From Oribacterium sp. WCC10 (GTDB lineage Bacteria > Bacillota > Clostridia > Lachnospirales > Lachnospiraceae): a stretch of DNA of 64,000 nucleotides. The notes beneath the pieces were generated by a model. It made no database searches. It saw nothing but the letters and a program-made list of their open reading frames with translations, and was not told the origin of the DNA. Below, one piece after another: positions 39,178 through 48,204 of the stretch. The stretch lies in assembly GCF_900113415.1 (NCBI RefSeq), contig NZ_FOPH01000001.1, positions 62,001 to 126,000 on the forward strand. Reading direction: 5' to 3'. How positions within the stretch are numbered: the stretch's first letter is position 1; every line of letters starts with the position of its first letter. The translations under genes were made by a program, and so were the position numbers.

Positions 39178-41139
39178 ATGAAAAGAAAGAATTTTTCGGA
39201 AAATACATATAAGAGAACAATGAAGGGTGCTGCAACGCTTGTGACGCTTGCATGCGCAGCTGCAGTGATTGGAACCGGATGCGGAAAGAAACAGACTGAG
39301 ACAGCAGCGGCTGTTGAGGCTGGGGCTTCAGCGGAAGAAAAGACAACAGATACTGATGCCAATGTTTCAAAAGATGAAACGCTAATAACTGTAGTGTCCG
39401 GTGAAATCAAGGTTTCCGGTGTCAATTCAAAGGGCGTAAGCATTAACGGTACTACAGTGACTATCACAGATGCCGGAACGTACAGGCTTAGCGGTGAACT
39501 TGAGGAAGGACAGATTTCAGTCGAAGCCGGAGATAAAGATGATGTGAGACTTGTGCTTGATGGTTTCAGCATTACAAACAGCGAAACAGCCCCCATCAAT
39601 GTGGTAACTTCAGGCAATTTCTTCATTGAACTTGCTGATGGAAGCGAGAATGTGGTGGAGGATAAGCGTGAAGCGCTGAATCAGGATTCATCCTCGGATA
39701 AGCATGGAATGGAAGCACCTCCCATGGGAGGCGGTGCTGCAAATGGCATGGCTGAAGGACAGAATGGTGGTCCTGCTGATCAGCAGAAAACATCCGAAAC
39801 ATCAGAACAGTCAGGCTCTGAATCGGAAAAGAATGATATATCAAAGGAAAAGCCGGGTTCTGATAACAGTAAATCTTCAGGAACTGAGACATCATCTGAT
39901 GTACCCGATGCAGCTATCTACAGTAAGTCAGATCTCTACATCACAGGCAGCGGTTCTCTTACGGTGAGCGGCGGTTACTGTGACGGTATCCACGGTAAGG
40001 ATGCACTGGTTATCTCTGACGATGTCAGGCTTGAGATAACGGCGGCAGAGCATGGAATAAACGGTAAGGACAGTCTTGAGATTCAAAGCGGAGAAATCAT
40101 TATCACTTCAGGTGAAGACGGCCTTCATTCCAAGGGGGATGTGACTATCAGTGACGGATCTCTGGAGATACATTCGGAAGATGACGGAATCCATGCGGAT
40201 GCTGCGCTGATCATCGACGGCGGAAAAGTTGATGTGGCAGATTCCTATGAGGGACTTGAGGGACTTTCGGTGACTATCAACGGTGGTGAAGTTATCGTTA
40301 ATGCTTCCGACGATGGTGTCAATGCCGCCGGCGGATCGGATACTTCCGATGATATATTTGCGGTTACTGATGGTGCGGCCATCACTATCAACGGTGGTAA
40401 TGTTTACATCGCGGCTTCCGGAGACGGTCTTGATTCAAACGGCGATGTGGTGGTTACAGGCGGCGAGATATACATAGACGGTCCTGAAATAGGAGCAAAC
40501 GGTTCCCTTGATTTCAATGGAACAGGAACTATCACCGGCGGAACTTTTGCACTGACAGGAGCTTCCGATATGTTCCAGAGCTTCAGTGAGGATTCAACAC
40601 AGATTCAGCTGATCGTTTATTATGAAGAGCAGCAGGCGGCCGGAACCAGGATCACAGTGACAGATTCCAAGGGCAATGTCATTTATGAAAATGATGAATC
40701 AACTCAGGCATTTAAGGCGTTCCTGCTTTCAAGTGAGGAACTTAAGAGCGGCGAAACCTATACAGTTAAGACAGGAGATAAGGAAGAGTCGGTTACTGTA
40801 GACGGAAATATCGCGACTATCGGTGAGAGATCAGCCGGTATGATGGGCGGCCGTATGAATGGTGGTCGCGGTGCAGGCGAAAAGGATGGACAGGCCGGAA
40901 ACGAAGCCCAGGGTGAGATGGGTACACCGCCGGAGGGCGCTCCGGAGATGAACGGGGCAGATGGTCAGAATGGCGTGGCTCAGGGTCATGGTGCTCCCGG
41001 CCAGGGAGGCCCGGGCGGAATGGGCGGTCAGAACGGTCAGGGTGGAAATCCACCGGCTGACATGGGCGGAACACCACCTGATATGGGAGGTGCCGGTCAG
41101 ATGGGAAATCCACCTGAGATGCCGACAGAGGCCCAGTGA
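39178..41139 (+). CDS. carbohydrate-binding-domain (DUF4353-type) lipoprotein with beta-helical repeats
   Basis: 653 residues. N-terminus basic then hydrophobic, ending AAVIGTGCGKK (Cys about 39), a probable lipobox. A short beta domain (about 60-155) and Ser/Glu/Lys linker (about 160-240) are followed by repeated strands of about 20 residues: YITGSGSLTVSGGYCDGIHG, ITAAEHGINGKDSLEI, ITSGEDGLHSKGDVTI, IHSEDDGIHADAALII, NASDDGVNAAGG (about 255-440), a right-handed beta-helix-like DG(I/L)(H/N) ladder. The C-terminal about 110 residues are Gly/Met/Gln/Pro-rich (GGMGGQNGQGGNPPADMGG). The family (PF14262) lies beside VTC/DUF4956 genes. Extracellular, probably polymer-binding; function inferred from context. 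Confidence 0.78.
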   Translation: MKRKNFSENTYKRTMKGAATLVTLACAAAVIGTGCGKKQTETAAAVEAGASAEEKTTDTDANVSKDETLITVVSGEIKVSGVNSKGVSINGTTVTITDAGTYRLSGELEEGQISVEAGDKDDVRLVLDGFSITNSETAPINVVTSGNFFIELADGSENVVEDKREALNQDSSSDKHGMEAPPMGGGAANGMAEGQNGGPADQQKTSETSEQSGSESEKNDISKEKPGSDNSKSSGTETSSDVPDAAIYSKSDLYITGSGSLTVSGGYCDGIHGKDALVISDDVRLEITAAEHGINGKDSLEIQSGEIIITSGEDGLHSKGDVTISDGSLEIHSEDDGIHADAALIIDGGKVDVADSYEGLEGLSVTINGGEVIVNASDDGVNAAGGSDTSDDIFAVTDGAAITINGGNVYIAASGDGLDSNGDVVVTGGEIYIDGPEIGANGSLDFNGTGTITGGTFALTGASDMFQSFSEDSTQIQLIVYYEEQQAAGTRITVTDSKGNVIYENDESTQAFKAFLLSSEELKSGETYTVKTGDKEESVTVDGNIATIGERSAGMMGGRMNGGRGAGEKDGQAGNEAQGEMGTPPEGAPEMNGADGQNGVAQGHGAPGQGGPGGMGGQNGQGGNPPADMGGTPPDMGGAGQMGNPPEMPTEAQ

Positions 41140-41185
41140 TGGAACGGTGAGAAAGGTTTATAAAACTTATTGAAATTTCATAAAC

Positions 41186-41236
41186 AAATCCCTCTTAGGT
41201 ACAACAATCTGGATGTACCTAAGAGGGATTTTTATT
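41186..41236. terminator. bidirectional terminator between convergent genes
   Basis: AAATCCCTCTTAGGTACA (from 41186) pairs with TGTACCTAAGAGGGATTT (to 41231); an A-rich left flank and T run on the right let it work on both strands, for the lipoprotein gene and ilvD. Confidence 0.85.
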
Positions 41237-41252
41237 GATTCCTGGTTGACTG

Positions 41253-42965
41253 TTACTGTATCAACTTGCTTTCATCAACGATCGCCCCTGTGTCTGCACT
41301 TGTCACAAGAGTTGCATATTTTGCCAATGCCTTAAGACGTGGCTTCACGAGAGGCTTCCATCCTTCTTTTCTTCTTGAAAATTCCTCATCACTTACATTG
41401 ATTTCAAGTTTACGGTTATGGATGTCTATGGTGATTTCGTCACCGTCCCGAACAAAAGCAATAGGTCCGCCGTCAGCCGCCTCGGGCGACACATGACCGA
41501 TGCATGGACCGTGAGTGGCTCCGGAGAAACGTCCGTCTGTTACAAGGGCAACGTCTTCATCCATTCCACGGCCCATGATGAGAGATGTTGTGGAAAGCAT
41601 TTCCCTCATTCCGGGGCCTCCCTTTGGACCCTCATAGCGGATGACGATAACAGTTCCCTTTTTGATCTCTCCGCCGGAGATTGCCGCGTCGGTTTCTTCC
41701 ATTGAATTAAACACTCTTGCAGTTCCCTTGAAATAGAACATGGATTCCTTAACGCCGGACTGTTTTATGACGGCACCGTCAGGTGCCAGGTTTCCACGGA
41801 GAATCGCGATACCACCTTCCGGTTTCTGAGGATTTTCCATGGTTTTTATCACGTCTCCATGCTGAACTGTCACATTCTTTATCCTTTCGCCTATGGTTTC
41901 TCCTGTCAGTGTCAGCTCATTTAAATTGAGTTTGCTTTCCACGGTCTTTAAAACAGCAGTGATACCGCCGTCATTGTCAAGAGATGCGATAGGATACTTT
42001 CCTGATGGCTGGAGGTTGCAGATAAAAGGAACTTCGCGGCTTATTCTGTCGAAATCGTCCAAAGTCAGTTTCACGCCGGCTTCATTGGCTATGGCCATAA
42101 GGTGAAGCACAAGATTGGTTGAGGAACCTGTAGCCATGGCTCCGGTTATGCCGTTTAGAAGAGTCTCCCTTGTCAGGATCTTTCTTGGGGTGATGCCTTC
42201 CTTCAGCATCTTCATAACCTCCCGGCCTGAAGCTTTTGCTATACGCTTGCGTTTGTTTGAAACCGCAGGAGCTGTTCCGGCACCCGGAAGAGCAAGTCCC
42301 AGAACCTCTGAAAGCATGCACATGGAATTGGCAGTTCCGAGATGTGCACAGGAACCCACTGTGGGTAATGTCAGCTTTTCGACTTCCTTCATATGCTCGG
42401 GCGTCACGACGCCTGCCTCCACCCGCCCCGGAAATTCACGAAGTTCCGATGAACAGAAAAGAGGATTTCCGTCAACGTAGCCCGGAAGCATTGGGCCGCC
42501 GGGAACGATAACCGTAGGAATGTTAAGTCTTGCCGCTGCCATGATCATGCCGGGGAGAATCTTGTCACATCCCGCAAGAAGTACCATGGCATCGAAGTGA
42601 TGAGCTTCCACAACCATCTCTACAGAATCTGCGATGAGTTCGCGGCTTGCCAGAGGATACCTCATGCCCATATGACCCTGACATAATCCGTCGCAGATAC
42701 AGATGGTTTCAGAACGAACCGGAACTCCGCCGGCTTCAATGACACCCATTTTTACGTATTCTGCAAGCTCCTGCAAATGTCTGTGTCCGGGTACCATCTC
42801 TGAAAAAGAACCTATAACTGCCACAAAGGGCTTTTTCATGTCCTCCTCATCCATTCCGTTTGCGTATAAAAGAGCACGCTGTCCTGATCGGGCAATGCCG
42901 TTTGTTAAAGTTGCACTGCGGTATGAAGGGTCTTTAAATTCAAAATCTTTATCATAATCTGCCAT
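41253..42965 (-). CDS. ilvD: dihydroxy-acid dehydratase
   Basis: Iron-sulfur dehydratase that makes the 2-keto acids of valine and isoleucine synthesis. 570 residues. Family marks: GMDEEDMKKPFVAVIGSFSE, CDGLCQGHMGMRYPLASREL (about 87-106), LAGCDKILPGMIMAAARL (about 129-146) and VGSCAHLGTANSMCMLSEVL (about 198-217), with the cluster cysteines; GRFSGATHGPCIGHVSPEAA near residue 470. The start at 42965 follows AGGAGGAAAAAAC; an in-frame start 21 codons upstream would lack a ribosome site. No ilvB/ilvC are adjacent. Divergent from the LysR-type gene, which may regulate it. Confidence 0.94.
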   Translation of the reverse strand: MADYDKDFEFKDPSYRSATLTNGIARSGQRALLYANGMDEEDMKKPFVAVIGSFSEMVPGHRHLQELAEYVKMGVIEAGGVPVRSETICICDGLCQGHMGMRYPLASRELIADSVEMVVEAHHFDAMVLLAGCDKILPGMIMAAARLNIPTVIVPGGPMLPGYVDGNPLFCSSELREFPGRVEAGVVTPEHMKEVEKLTLPTVGSCAHLGTANSMCMLSEVLGLALPGAGTAPAVSNKRKRIAKASGREVMKMLKEGITPRKILTRETLLNGITGAMATGSSTNLVLHLMAIANEAGVKLTLDDFDRISREVPFICNLQPSGKYPIASLDNDGGITAVLKTVESKLNLNELTLTGETIGERIKNVTVQHGDVIKTMENPQKPEGGIAILRGNLAPDGAVIKQSGVKESMFYFKGTARVFNSMEETDAAISGGEIKKGTVIVIRYEGPKGGPGMREMLSTTSLIMGRGMDEDVALVTDGRFSGATHGPCIGHVSPEAADGGPIAFVRDGDEITIDIHNRKLEINVSDEEFSRRKEGWKPLVKPRLKALAKYATLVTSADTGAIVDESKLIQ

Positions 42966-43190
42966 GTTTTTTCCTCCTGTAAACGTATGATTCCGGCCGC
43001 ATGTCTCTTTTTCAAAGAGCGGTCTCACCGTAAAATGCCTCTCAACTATTGGTCTCAGTATAGCTTGACAGTCATTTGAGGGTCTAATACAATCCAGACA
43101 TACGGTACATAAGATTTACGCATTGATATTTGAGGTTTGGTGCATTGATACGGGTGCGCTTTGATAGTTAATCCGTGGGTGCAATAGCGC

Positions 43191-43262
43191 TCAAGCCGGA
43201 GAGTATCCATTTGTATGCGTTAAGTAGGCGTCCCGCATACAAATGGATGCCCTCCGGCTTGA
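43191..43262. repeat. family C hairpin repeat, long-stem copy
   Basis: TCAAGCCGGAGAGTATCCAT plus TTGTATGCG pairs with CGCATACAAATGGATGCCCTCCGGCTTGA, about 27 bp with two mismatches and a 14-base loop. It lies in the 390-bp divergent region between ilvD and the LysR gene. Confidence 0.75.
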
Positions 43263-43356
43263 ATCTACATATATTACAACTTGACTGTTAAATATGTTCG
43301 AATCAATTGTTGTGTGACTCATGGGAGATTAGAATAACGGCTCAGAAGGAAATTAT

Positions 43357-44493
43357 ATGGACTATCAGGTGTTTTTGGATTTATCCGCATTAAAAGAATA
43401 TAAGACATTTACACTTGCGGCGAATCATCGCGGGTGTCTTCAATCAACATTAAGCCGTCGTATTCTGGCAGAAGAGTCTCAGTTGGAATGTAACTTGTTT
43501 GAAAGAAAGTCCCATGAGCTCACTTATGCAGGAAAGCTTTATCTAAGATACGGTGTAAGGCTTCGTCGTATCCTTTCGGAACTCAAGAACTATAGGGGTG
43601 ATGAAAAACAGGCGGAAGAGGCATTAGACTTTAGGGCATTTTCCTATGTTTACGAAATACATGAAACCGGTAGCATCACTCGTGCGGCGGAAAACCTGTA
43701 TATCTCACAGCCGGCCCTGACACAGTATCTGAATTCACTGGAAAGGAAGCTTGGCAGGAAACTGGTTTGTCGGCATCGTGGGCACTGCGAATTTACAGAA
43801 GAGGGGCTTAGATATATAACCATAGTTGAAACTGCCCGGAAAATAGACAGGGGATTTCGAACAGAGCTTGATACACATCTAAGGCGAATATCACATAAGA
43901 TCCGCATTGCCTTAAGCCGTCAGACAGGATCACTCATGATATCCCGGGTGCTTTCAACATTTTTAGAAGAGTTCCCGCACATTCAGATAGATATCACAGA
44001 AGCGGATACTGACCGCGCCAGAGAGCTGCTTTTGAAGGACAGTGTCGATATGGCGATTCTTGTTGTACCGGGATTAAGCGGAGGCTCCCTAAAGTATACG
44101 GAAATCTATATGGAAGAGTTAAAGCTGATAACACCTCTTGATTTAAAGGAAAAATATCCCGGACCTGTTCCGTTGGAGAAACTCGACGGGGAACGCTTTA
44201 TATTGCAGCAGGAGTTCACCGCTGTGCAGCATATAGTTTCCGCAGCCCTTAATCAGCATAATTGCAGTCCCGACGTAATCTGCCGTATCAATCTTTTTCG
44301 TGCCATGGCCAATATGGTGGCCTCCGGGGCAGGAGTTGCCCTTCTCCCGGATCATGCGCTCCTGGATTATGGTAAAGACTGTCATTCAGTGTCACTTGAT
44401 CCGCCTATACACTATTACCTTGTGTATGCCATACATGACGAAACAAAGTGCAGCGAGGCCATGAAGAGGCTGATGGAGCTTCTTAAGGAATGA
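43357..44493 (+). CDS. LysR-family regulator with two tandem N-terminal winged-HTH domains
   Basis: 378 residues, about 80 longer than a normal LysR protein (about 300). Residues about 5-68 form one LysR-like HTH (LKEYKTFTLAANHRGCLQST and LSRRILAEESQLECNLFERK). Residues about 92-155 form a second, better-conserved one (YEIHETGSITRAAENLYISQ, PALTQYLNSLERKLGRKL). From about 178 a standard periplasmic-binding-protein-type effector domain follows (IRIALSRQTGSLMISRVLST ... MANMVASGAGVALLPDH). Divergent from ilvD, so control of branched-chain amino acid synthesis is a reasonable guess. CAGAAGGAAATTAT precedes the ATG. A terminator follows. Confidence 0.85.
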   Translation: MDYQVFLDLSALKEYKTFTLAANHRGCLQSTLSRRILAEESQLECNLFERKSHELTYAGKLYLRYGVRLRRILSELKNYRGDEKQAEEALDFRAFSYVYEIHETGSITRAAENLYISQPALTQYLNSLERKLGRKLVCRHRGHCEFTEEGLRYITIVETARKIDRGFRTELDTHLRRISHKIRIALSRQTGSLMISRVLSTFLEEFPHIQIDITEADTDRARELLLKDSVDMAILVVPGLSGGSLKYTEIYMEELKLITPLDLKEKYPGPVPLEKLDGERFILQQEFTAVQHIVSAALNQHNCSPDVICRINLFRAMANMVASGAGVALLPDHALLDYGKDCHSVSLDPPIHYYLVYAIHDETKCSEAMKRLMELLKE

Positions 44494-44526
44494 GCAAAAG
44501 AGTAAATATAATTGTTGAAATGTTTT

Positions 44527-44568
44527 AGCCATTCGGAACGTGACTTGTTCCGGATGGCTTATTTTTTT
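44527..44568 (+). terminator. terminator after the LysR gene
   Basis: AGCCATTCGGAAC (44527-44539) pairs with GTTCCGGATGGCT (44547-44559), one mismatch, then TATTTTTTTCG. Confidence 0.85.
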
Positions 44569-44574
44569 CGTGAT

Positions 44575-44760
44575 AAGGCTGTCATGCGTGCATTGTGCTT
44601 GTACAAAAGCATTTGGGAACTCCAGCCATTTAGTTCGCTTCGCGAAGGCTGAAGCTGCATGACAAATTCCTACGGAATCTGTCACAAGGCATGTGACGGC
44701 TAGCGCAGAATCGAGTGGTAGTATTTCTCCTGCTCGATTTGATTTCTTCAGCATCATTCA
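44575..44760. repeat. hairpin-rich intergenic module
   Basis: Nested and consecutive inverted repeats: TGTCATGC ... GCATGACA (about 44580-44663) enclosing GTTCGCTTCGCGAAGGC, then ATTCC-tac-GGAAT, GTCACaaggcatGTGAC and AATCGAG...CTCGATT. The open frame across it on the minus strand has no family resemblance. It has the same stacked-hairpin design as the family A copy at 12721 but different sequence. It fills most of the 473-bp gap before the GT2 gene. Confidence 0.5.
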
Positions 44761-44966
44761 AGCTTCATTTCGTAGAATACAGCTAAACAGGTAGTGGTCC
44801 TGAACATTTACCGATTATTACGGTAATGATGAAAAAAGTGGATGGCACGGATTATTAAAGGAAATCGATAAATCAATCGAAAGTCCGATCGGTGGAAGGC
44901 TTTGTGCAGTGTTTCATCAGGATTCTTATTCCGGGTCAGAGTGACGTTCTGAAAGGAGCAGGAATT

Positions 44967-46181
44967 ATGTATATTGAATCAGCACTTATAAAAATTGCAG
45001 TGATTCCGGCGTATGAACCGGATGAGAATCTTATAGACGTAGCATCTGAAGCGGCAGCTTCAGGATTTGAAGTGGTAGTGGTTGATGACGGATCCACCGG
45101 TGGGAACGCCGTTAAAGCCGGTAAAGTTCCGGCAGAACAGTATCGCCGTATATTTGAGGATGCAAAGAGATTCGCACATGTCATAAGCTACAGTGAAAAC
45201 AGAGGCAAGGGATATGCCATGAAAGAGGCATTTGCATACATCAGAGACAAATACAAGTATGAGCCCGGATATGCGGTGGTTGTCATTGACTCTGACGGTC
45301 AGCACAGAGTTACTGATGCGGTAAGACTTGTGGAATATGCAGCCGCTCATTCGGGAACACTGGTTCTCGGCAGCCGCAGGCAGAGCCGGTCCTCGCCACT
45401 CAGAAGTCGCATCGGAAACTGTGTCACAAGAAGGATTTTCAGAATGATTTCGGGAGTCGGAGTTTATGACACCCAAACCGGAATGAGAGCTTTTTCAAAG
45501 GAGCTTACGGAGAGGATGCTTGAAATTTCCGGCGACCGCTATGAATATGAGATGAATACTCTCATGGAATTTGCACAGAAGGGTGTACCCATGGCTGAGC
45601 TTCCCATTGAGACCATATACATTGACGGCAATTCCGGCAGTCATTTCGATGCATTTGCCGATTCAGTGAGGATCTACAAGGAAATTCTGAAGTTCGCCCT
45701 TTCCGGTTTCATAAGTTTTCTTATAGATTATGGAATTTTCGGATGTATAGTGGGCCTTTTCGGCACAACACCTGAGATTACGGTTTTCGCCAATGTTTTC
45801 GCCCGGTTTTTCAGTGCCCTCGCGAACTACAACATTAACCGGAATCTTGTATTTTCTGCCAATGTTTCCGACAGCTATACAGGTGAATCAAAGAAAGGCA
45901 TTAGCCCCCTGAAAAAGTACGTGCTCCTTGCAGCGGGAGTGCTGTTTCTTAATACTTCCGTGATATACATCCTCACTGCCATAGCAGGTATCAACCCGCT
46001 TCTTGCAAAGATTGTCACAGAGGTTATTGTGTTTTTCCTGAACTTCGCCATTCAGAAGCGATATGTATTTGCAAATGAAGTCAAGGAGAACCGCAAGGAA
46101 AAAAACGGAACGAAAAATGCTTCGGACAACGCTGAAGATGATATAAAGGTTTTGGGCTACGGACAGTATAGAACCGTGTAA
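44967..46181 (+). CDS. bifunctional GT2 glycosyltransferase / GtrA flippase-like protein
   Basis: 404 residues. The N-terminal GT-A domain (about 1-235): AVIPAYEPDENL, VVVVDDGSTGG (about 36-46), GKGYAMKEAFAYI, VVVIDSDGQH (about 103-112, DxD metal site as DSD), TQTGMRAFSK. The C-terminal GtrA domain (about 245-385) has four membrane helices, FALSGFISFLIDYGIFGCIV and NYNINRNLVFS. GtrA proteins move lipid-linked sugars; the fusion implies synthesis of polyprenyl-linked sugar and its transfer across the membrane. ATG at 44967 chosen for GAAAGGAGCAGG. First gene of a three-gene set with the phosphodiester glycosidase. Confidence 0.88.
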   Translation: MYIESALIKIAVIPAYEPDENLIDVASEAAASGFEVVVVDDGSTGGNAVKAGKVPAEQYRRIFEDAKRFAHVISYSENRGKGYAMKEAFAYIRDKYKYEPGYAVVVIDSDGQHRVTDAVRLVEYAAAHSGTLVLGSRRQSRSSPLRSRIGNCVTRRIFRMISGVGVYDTQTGMRAFSKELTERMLEISGDRYEYEMNTLMEFAQKGVPMAELPIETIYIDGNSGSHFDAFADSVRIYKEILKFALSGFISFLIDYGIFGCIVGLFGTTPEITVFANVFARFFSALANYNINRNLVFSANVSDSYTGESKKGISPLKKYVLLAAGVLFLNTSVIYILTAIAGINPLLAKIVTEVIVFFLNFAIQKRYVFANEVKENRKEKNGTKNASDNAEDDIKVLGYGQYRTV

Positions 46182-46238
46182 CACCTTTCCGGTTTTTAAT
46201 CATGAAAAAAATGATGTTTTTCACAGTCAGAGGATAAT

Positions 46239-47552
46239 ATGAGATTATTTGATTTTATTAAGAAAAAGAAAGCGGGCATCTTATACTCGGCGGGACTTAC
46301 GGCATTTACATGCTATGCACTGCTGGATACCTTTGTAATTCCGAGAAGCTACAGTTCCACGGAGATCATTGCAGAGATTTCGACAAACAGTGACGGAAGT
46401 ATCACGGTCGATAAAAGTGTATTTGAAAATGCAAAGGGAACAGCTGCAAATGCTGAGAGTAAAGAAACTGTCAGTGATGCGTCTTCGGAAAAAGAAAACA
46501 GCGAAATTGCGGCAGAAACCCGCGGAGAACAAAGAAGTTTTCCGAAAAAACCAGCCGCCGATAAAGTAAAAGACAGTTCGGAAAATACTTCTGATGAGAG
46601 CAATATGAATCAATCGGATGAAAACTCCTCAGAAAACGCTTCATCAGAAAAGCCATCAGGCAAACCTCCATGTGACAAAATTCCCGGAGAGGATGGTCAC
46701 GGAGGATCTTTCGGACCAGGCAAATCATCAAAGACAAAAGCTTCTTCTGAAACTGCAGACGTGACAACCACCATCTCAACCGTAAGCTCCGATGAGATCA
46801 TAGGAACCTACAGTGATGATGTAAAGACTATAACATTAAGCGAATACAGAGCAAATGAAACTTCGATTTATGTGGCGGATGTAGAGATGACAGGAGAGTC
46901 AACGCTTTCGGACGGAACATTGGCATCGGGAACGGATATCATTAAAACGGCTCTTGCGGACGACACCTATGGTAAAAACATCAAGGCGGCAACTTCTGAT
47001 ATAGCAGAGGCCAATGATGCCATCCTTGCCATAAACGGTGACTTTTATGGAGCGCAGAATGATGGATATGTCATCAGAAACGGAGTGCTCTACAGGGCAA
47101 CATCAGGCGGCAACGAGGATCTGGCCATCCTTGCAGACGGAAGTTTCGAGATATTTTCTGAAGACGATCTGACAGCAGAAGAAGTGCTTGCGGCCGGGGC
47201 AGTTGATGTATTGAGTTTCGGACCTGGACTTGTTGAGGACGGAGAGATCGCAGTCACAAAGGATGAGGAAGTCGGTAAAGCCATGGCATCCAACCCGAGA
47301 ACCGCCATAGGTGTACTTTCGAACGGGCACTATGTATTTGTGGTTACCGACGGAAGAACAGAGGAATCAATAGGCCTGACGCTGTATCAGCTTGCAGAAT
47401 TCATGCAGAGTCTCGGATGTGTAACGGCTTACAATCTGGATGGCGGCGGATCCAGCACCATGTATTTCAAAGGTACCGTGGTGAACAATCCCACCACCGG
47501 CGGCAATGAGATAAAGGAACGATCCGTCAGTGATATCGTGTATATATCATGA
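46239..47552 (+). CDS. membrane-anchored phosphodiester glycosidase (NAGPA family)
   Basis: 437 residues. One N-terminal membrane helix (about 12-32), a Ser/Glu/Lys/Asn-rich spacer (about 50-175), then a NAGPA domain (PF09992, about 200-437): DAILAINGDFYGAQNDGYVI (about 263-282), VLSFGPGLVEDGE, NPRTAIGV (about 355-362), YNLDGGGSSTMYFKG (about 402-416). The family removes sugar from phosphodiester linkages, e.g. uncovering enzyme and wall teichoic or polymer turnover proteins. Acts outside the membrane. Located between the GT2-GtrA gene and a small membrane protein gene, in a cell-surface polymer context. Confidence 0.87.
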   Translation: MRLFDFIKKKKAGILYSAGLTAFTCYALLDTFVIPRSYSSTEIIAEISTNSDGSITVDKSVFENAKGTAANAESKETVSDASSEKENSEIAAETRGEQRSFPKKPAADKVKDSSENTSDESNMNQSDENSSENASSEKPSGKPPCDKIPGEDGHGGSFGPGKSSKTKASSETADVTTTISTVSSDEIIGTYSDDVKTITLSEYRANETSIYVADVEMTGESTLSDGTLASGTDIIKTALADDTYGKNIKAATSDIAEANDAILAINGDFYGAQNDGYVIRNGVLYRATSGGNEDLAILADGSFEIFSEDDLTAEEVLAAGAVDVLSFGPGLVEDGEIAVTKDEEVGKAMASNPRTAIGVLSNGHYVFVVTDGRTEESIGLTLYQLAEFMQSLGCVTAYNLDGGGSSTMYFKGTVVNNPTTGGNEIKERSVSDIVYIS

Positions 47553-47563
47553 GGAGGAAAGAT

Positions 47564-47992
47564 ATGACAGAAACCATAAGAGATAAAGATGCAATGCAAA
47601 GAGTGCTGCGATATGTGATAAGTACCATATTTGTGGCACTGCTCGGAGCGGTATATGAGTATTTCAGCTTCGGCGTATATTCTTTTTATATGCTGTACGC
47701 CTTTTTGATCCCGTTTATAATGGGAATACTGCCCTGGATGATACTGATATTGAAAATGAAGGAGTCCGGAAGAAATGTCCGTATGCCGGTACTTCCCGAC
47801 AGACTTTGGACATCGGGTATCACAACTCTGACAGTCGGATCGATCTTTCACGGTGTGCTTGATATCTACGGTACCACCAGCAATCTTTCAAAAGTCTATT
47901 TTTATGTTGGCGGTATCATGATGCTGACAGCAATTGCGCTGCTTTTGGGGTGGAAGGAGAAGCTCGAAGCGGAAGATGTATTATTAGGGTGA
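47564..47992 (+). CDS. small membrane protein of unknown function
   Basis: 142 residues with four predicted membrane helices (about 15-35, 42-65, 85-105, 112-130). No recognised family. GAGGAGG lies five bases before the ATG at 47564; an ATG at 47549 overlapping the previous stop codon is also possible. Tight spacing puts it in the operon with the phosphodiester glycosidase, so a role in the same surface process is likely but undefined. Confidence 0.7.
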   Translation: MTETIRDKDAMQRVLRYVISTIFVALLGAVYEYFSFGVYSFYMLYAFLIPFIMGILPWMILILKMKESGRNVRMPVLPDRLWTSGITTLTVGSIFHGVLDIYGTTSNLSKVYFYVGGIMMLTAIALLLGWKEKLEAEDVLLG

Positions 47993-48204
47993 TTCATGGG
48001 GCTATAAATTCCTGTCACTCAAAATTTGGTGAAAGTATCGAAAATATAATAAAAAACTTTGGCAGGCTTTCGCAAAAATAACAATGTTTAAACATAGATT
48101 GTACGATATACTTAATTTCGTATGGTTAATTTTAGACATACATGTCAGTCTTTCGCGTAGCGAAATACAAGTGGGCTGACTTTCCTAAAGAATAGGGGAA
48201 TCGA

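Noticed and set aside
44392-44757. 121-codon frame on the minus strand over the LysR 3' end and hairpin-rich spacer
   Set aside because: It is a by-product of inverted repeats and antisense to a real gene; no start signal or family resemblance.
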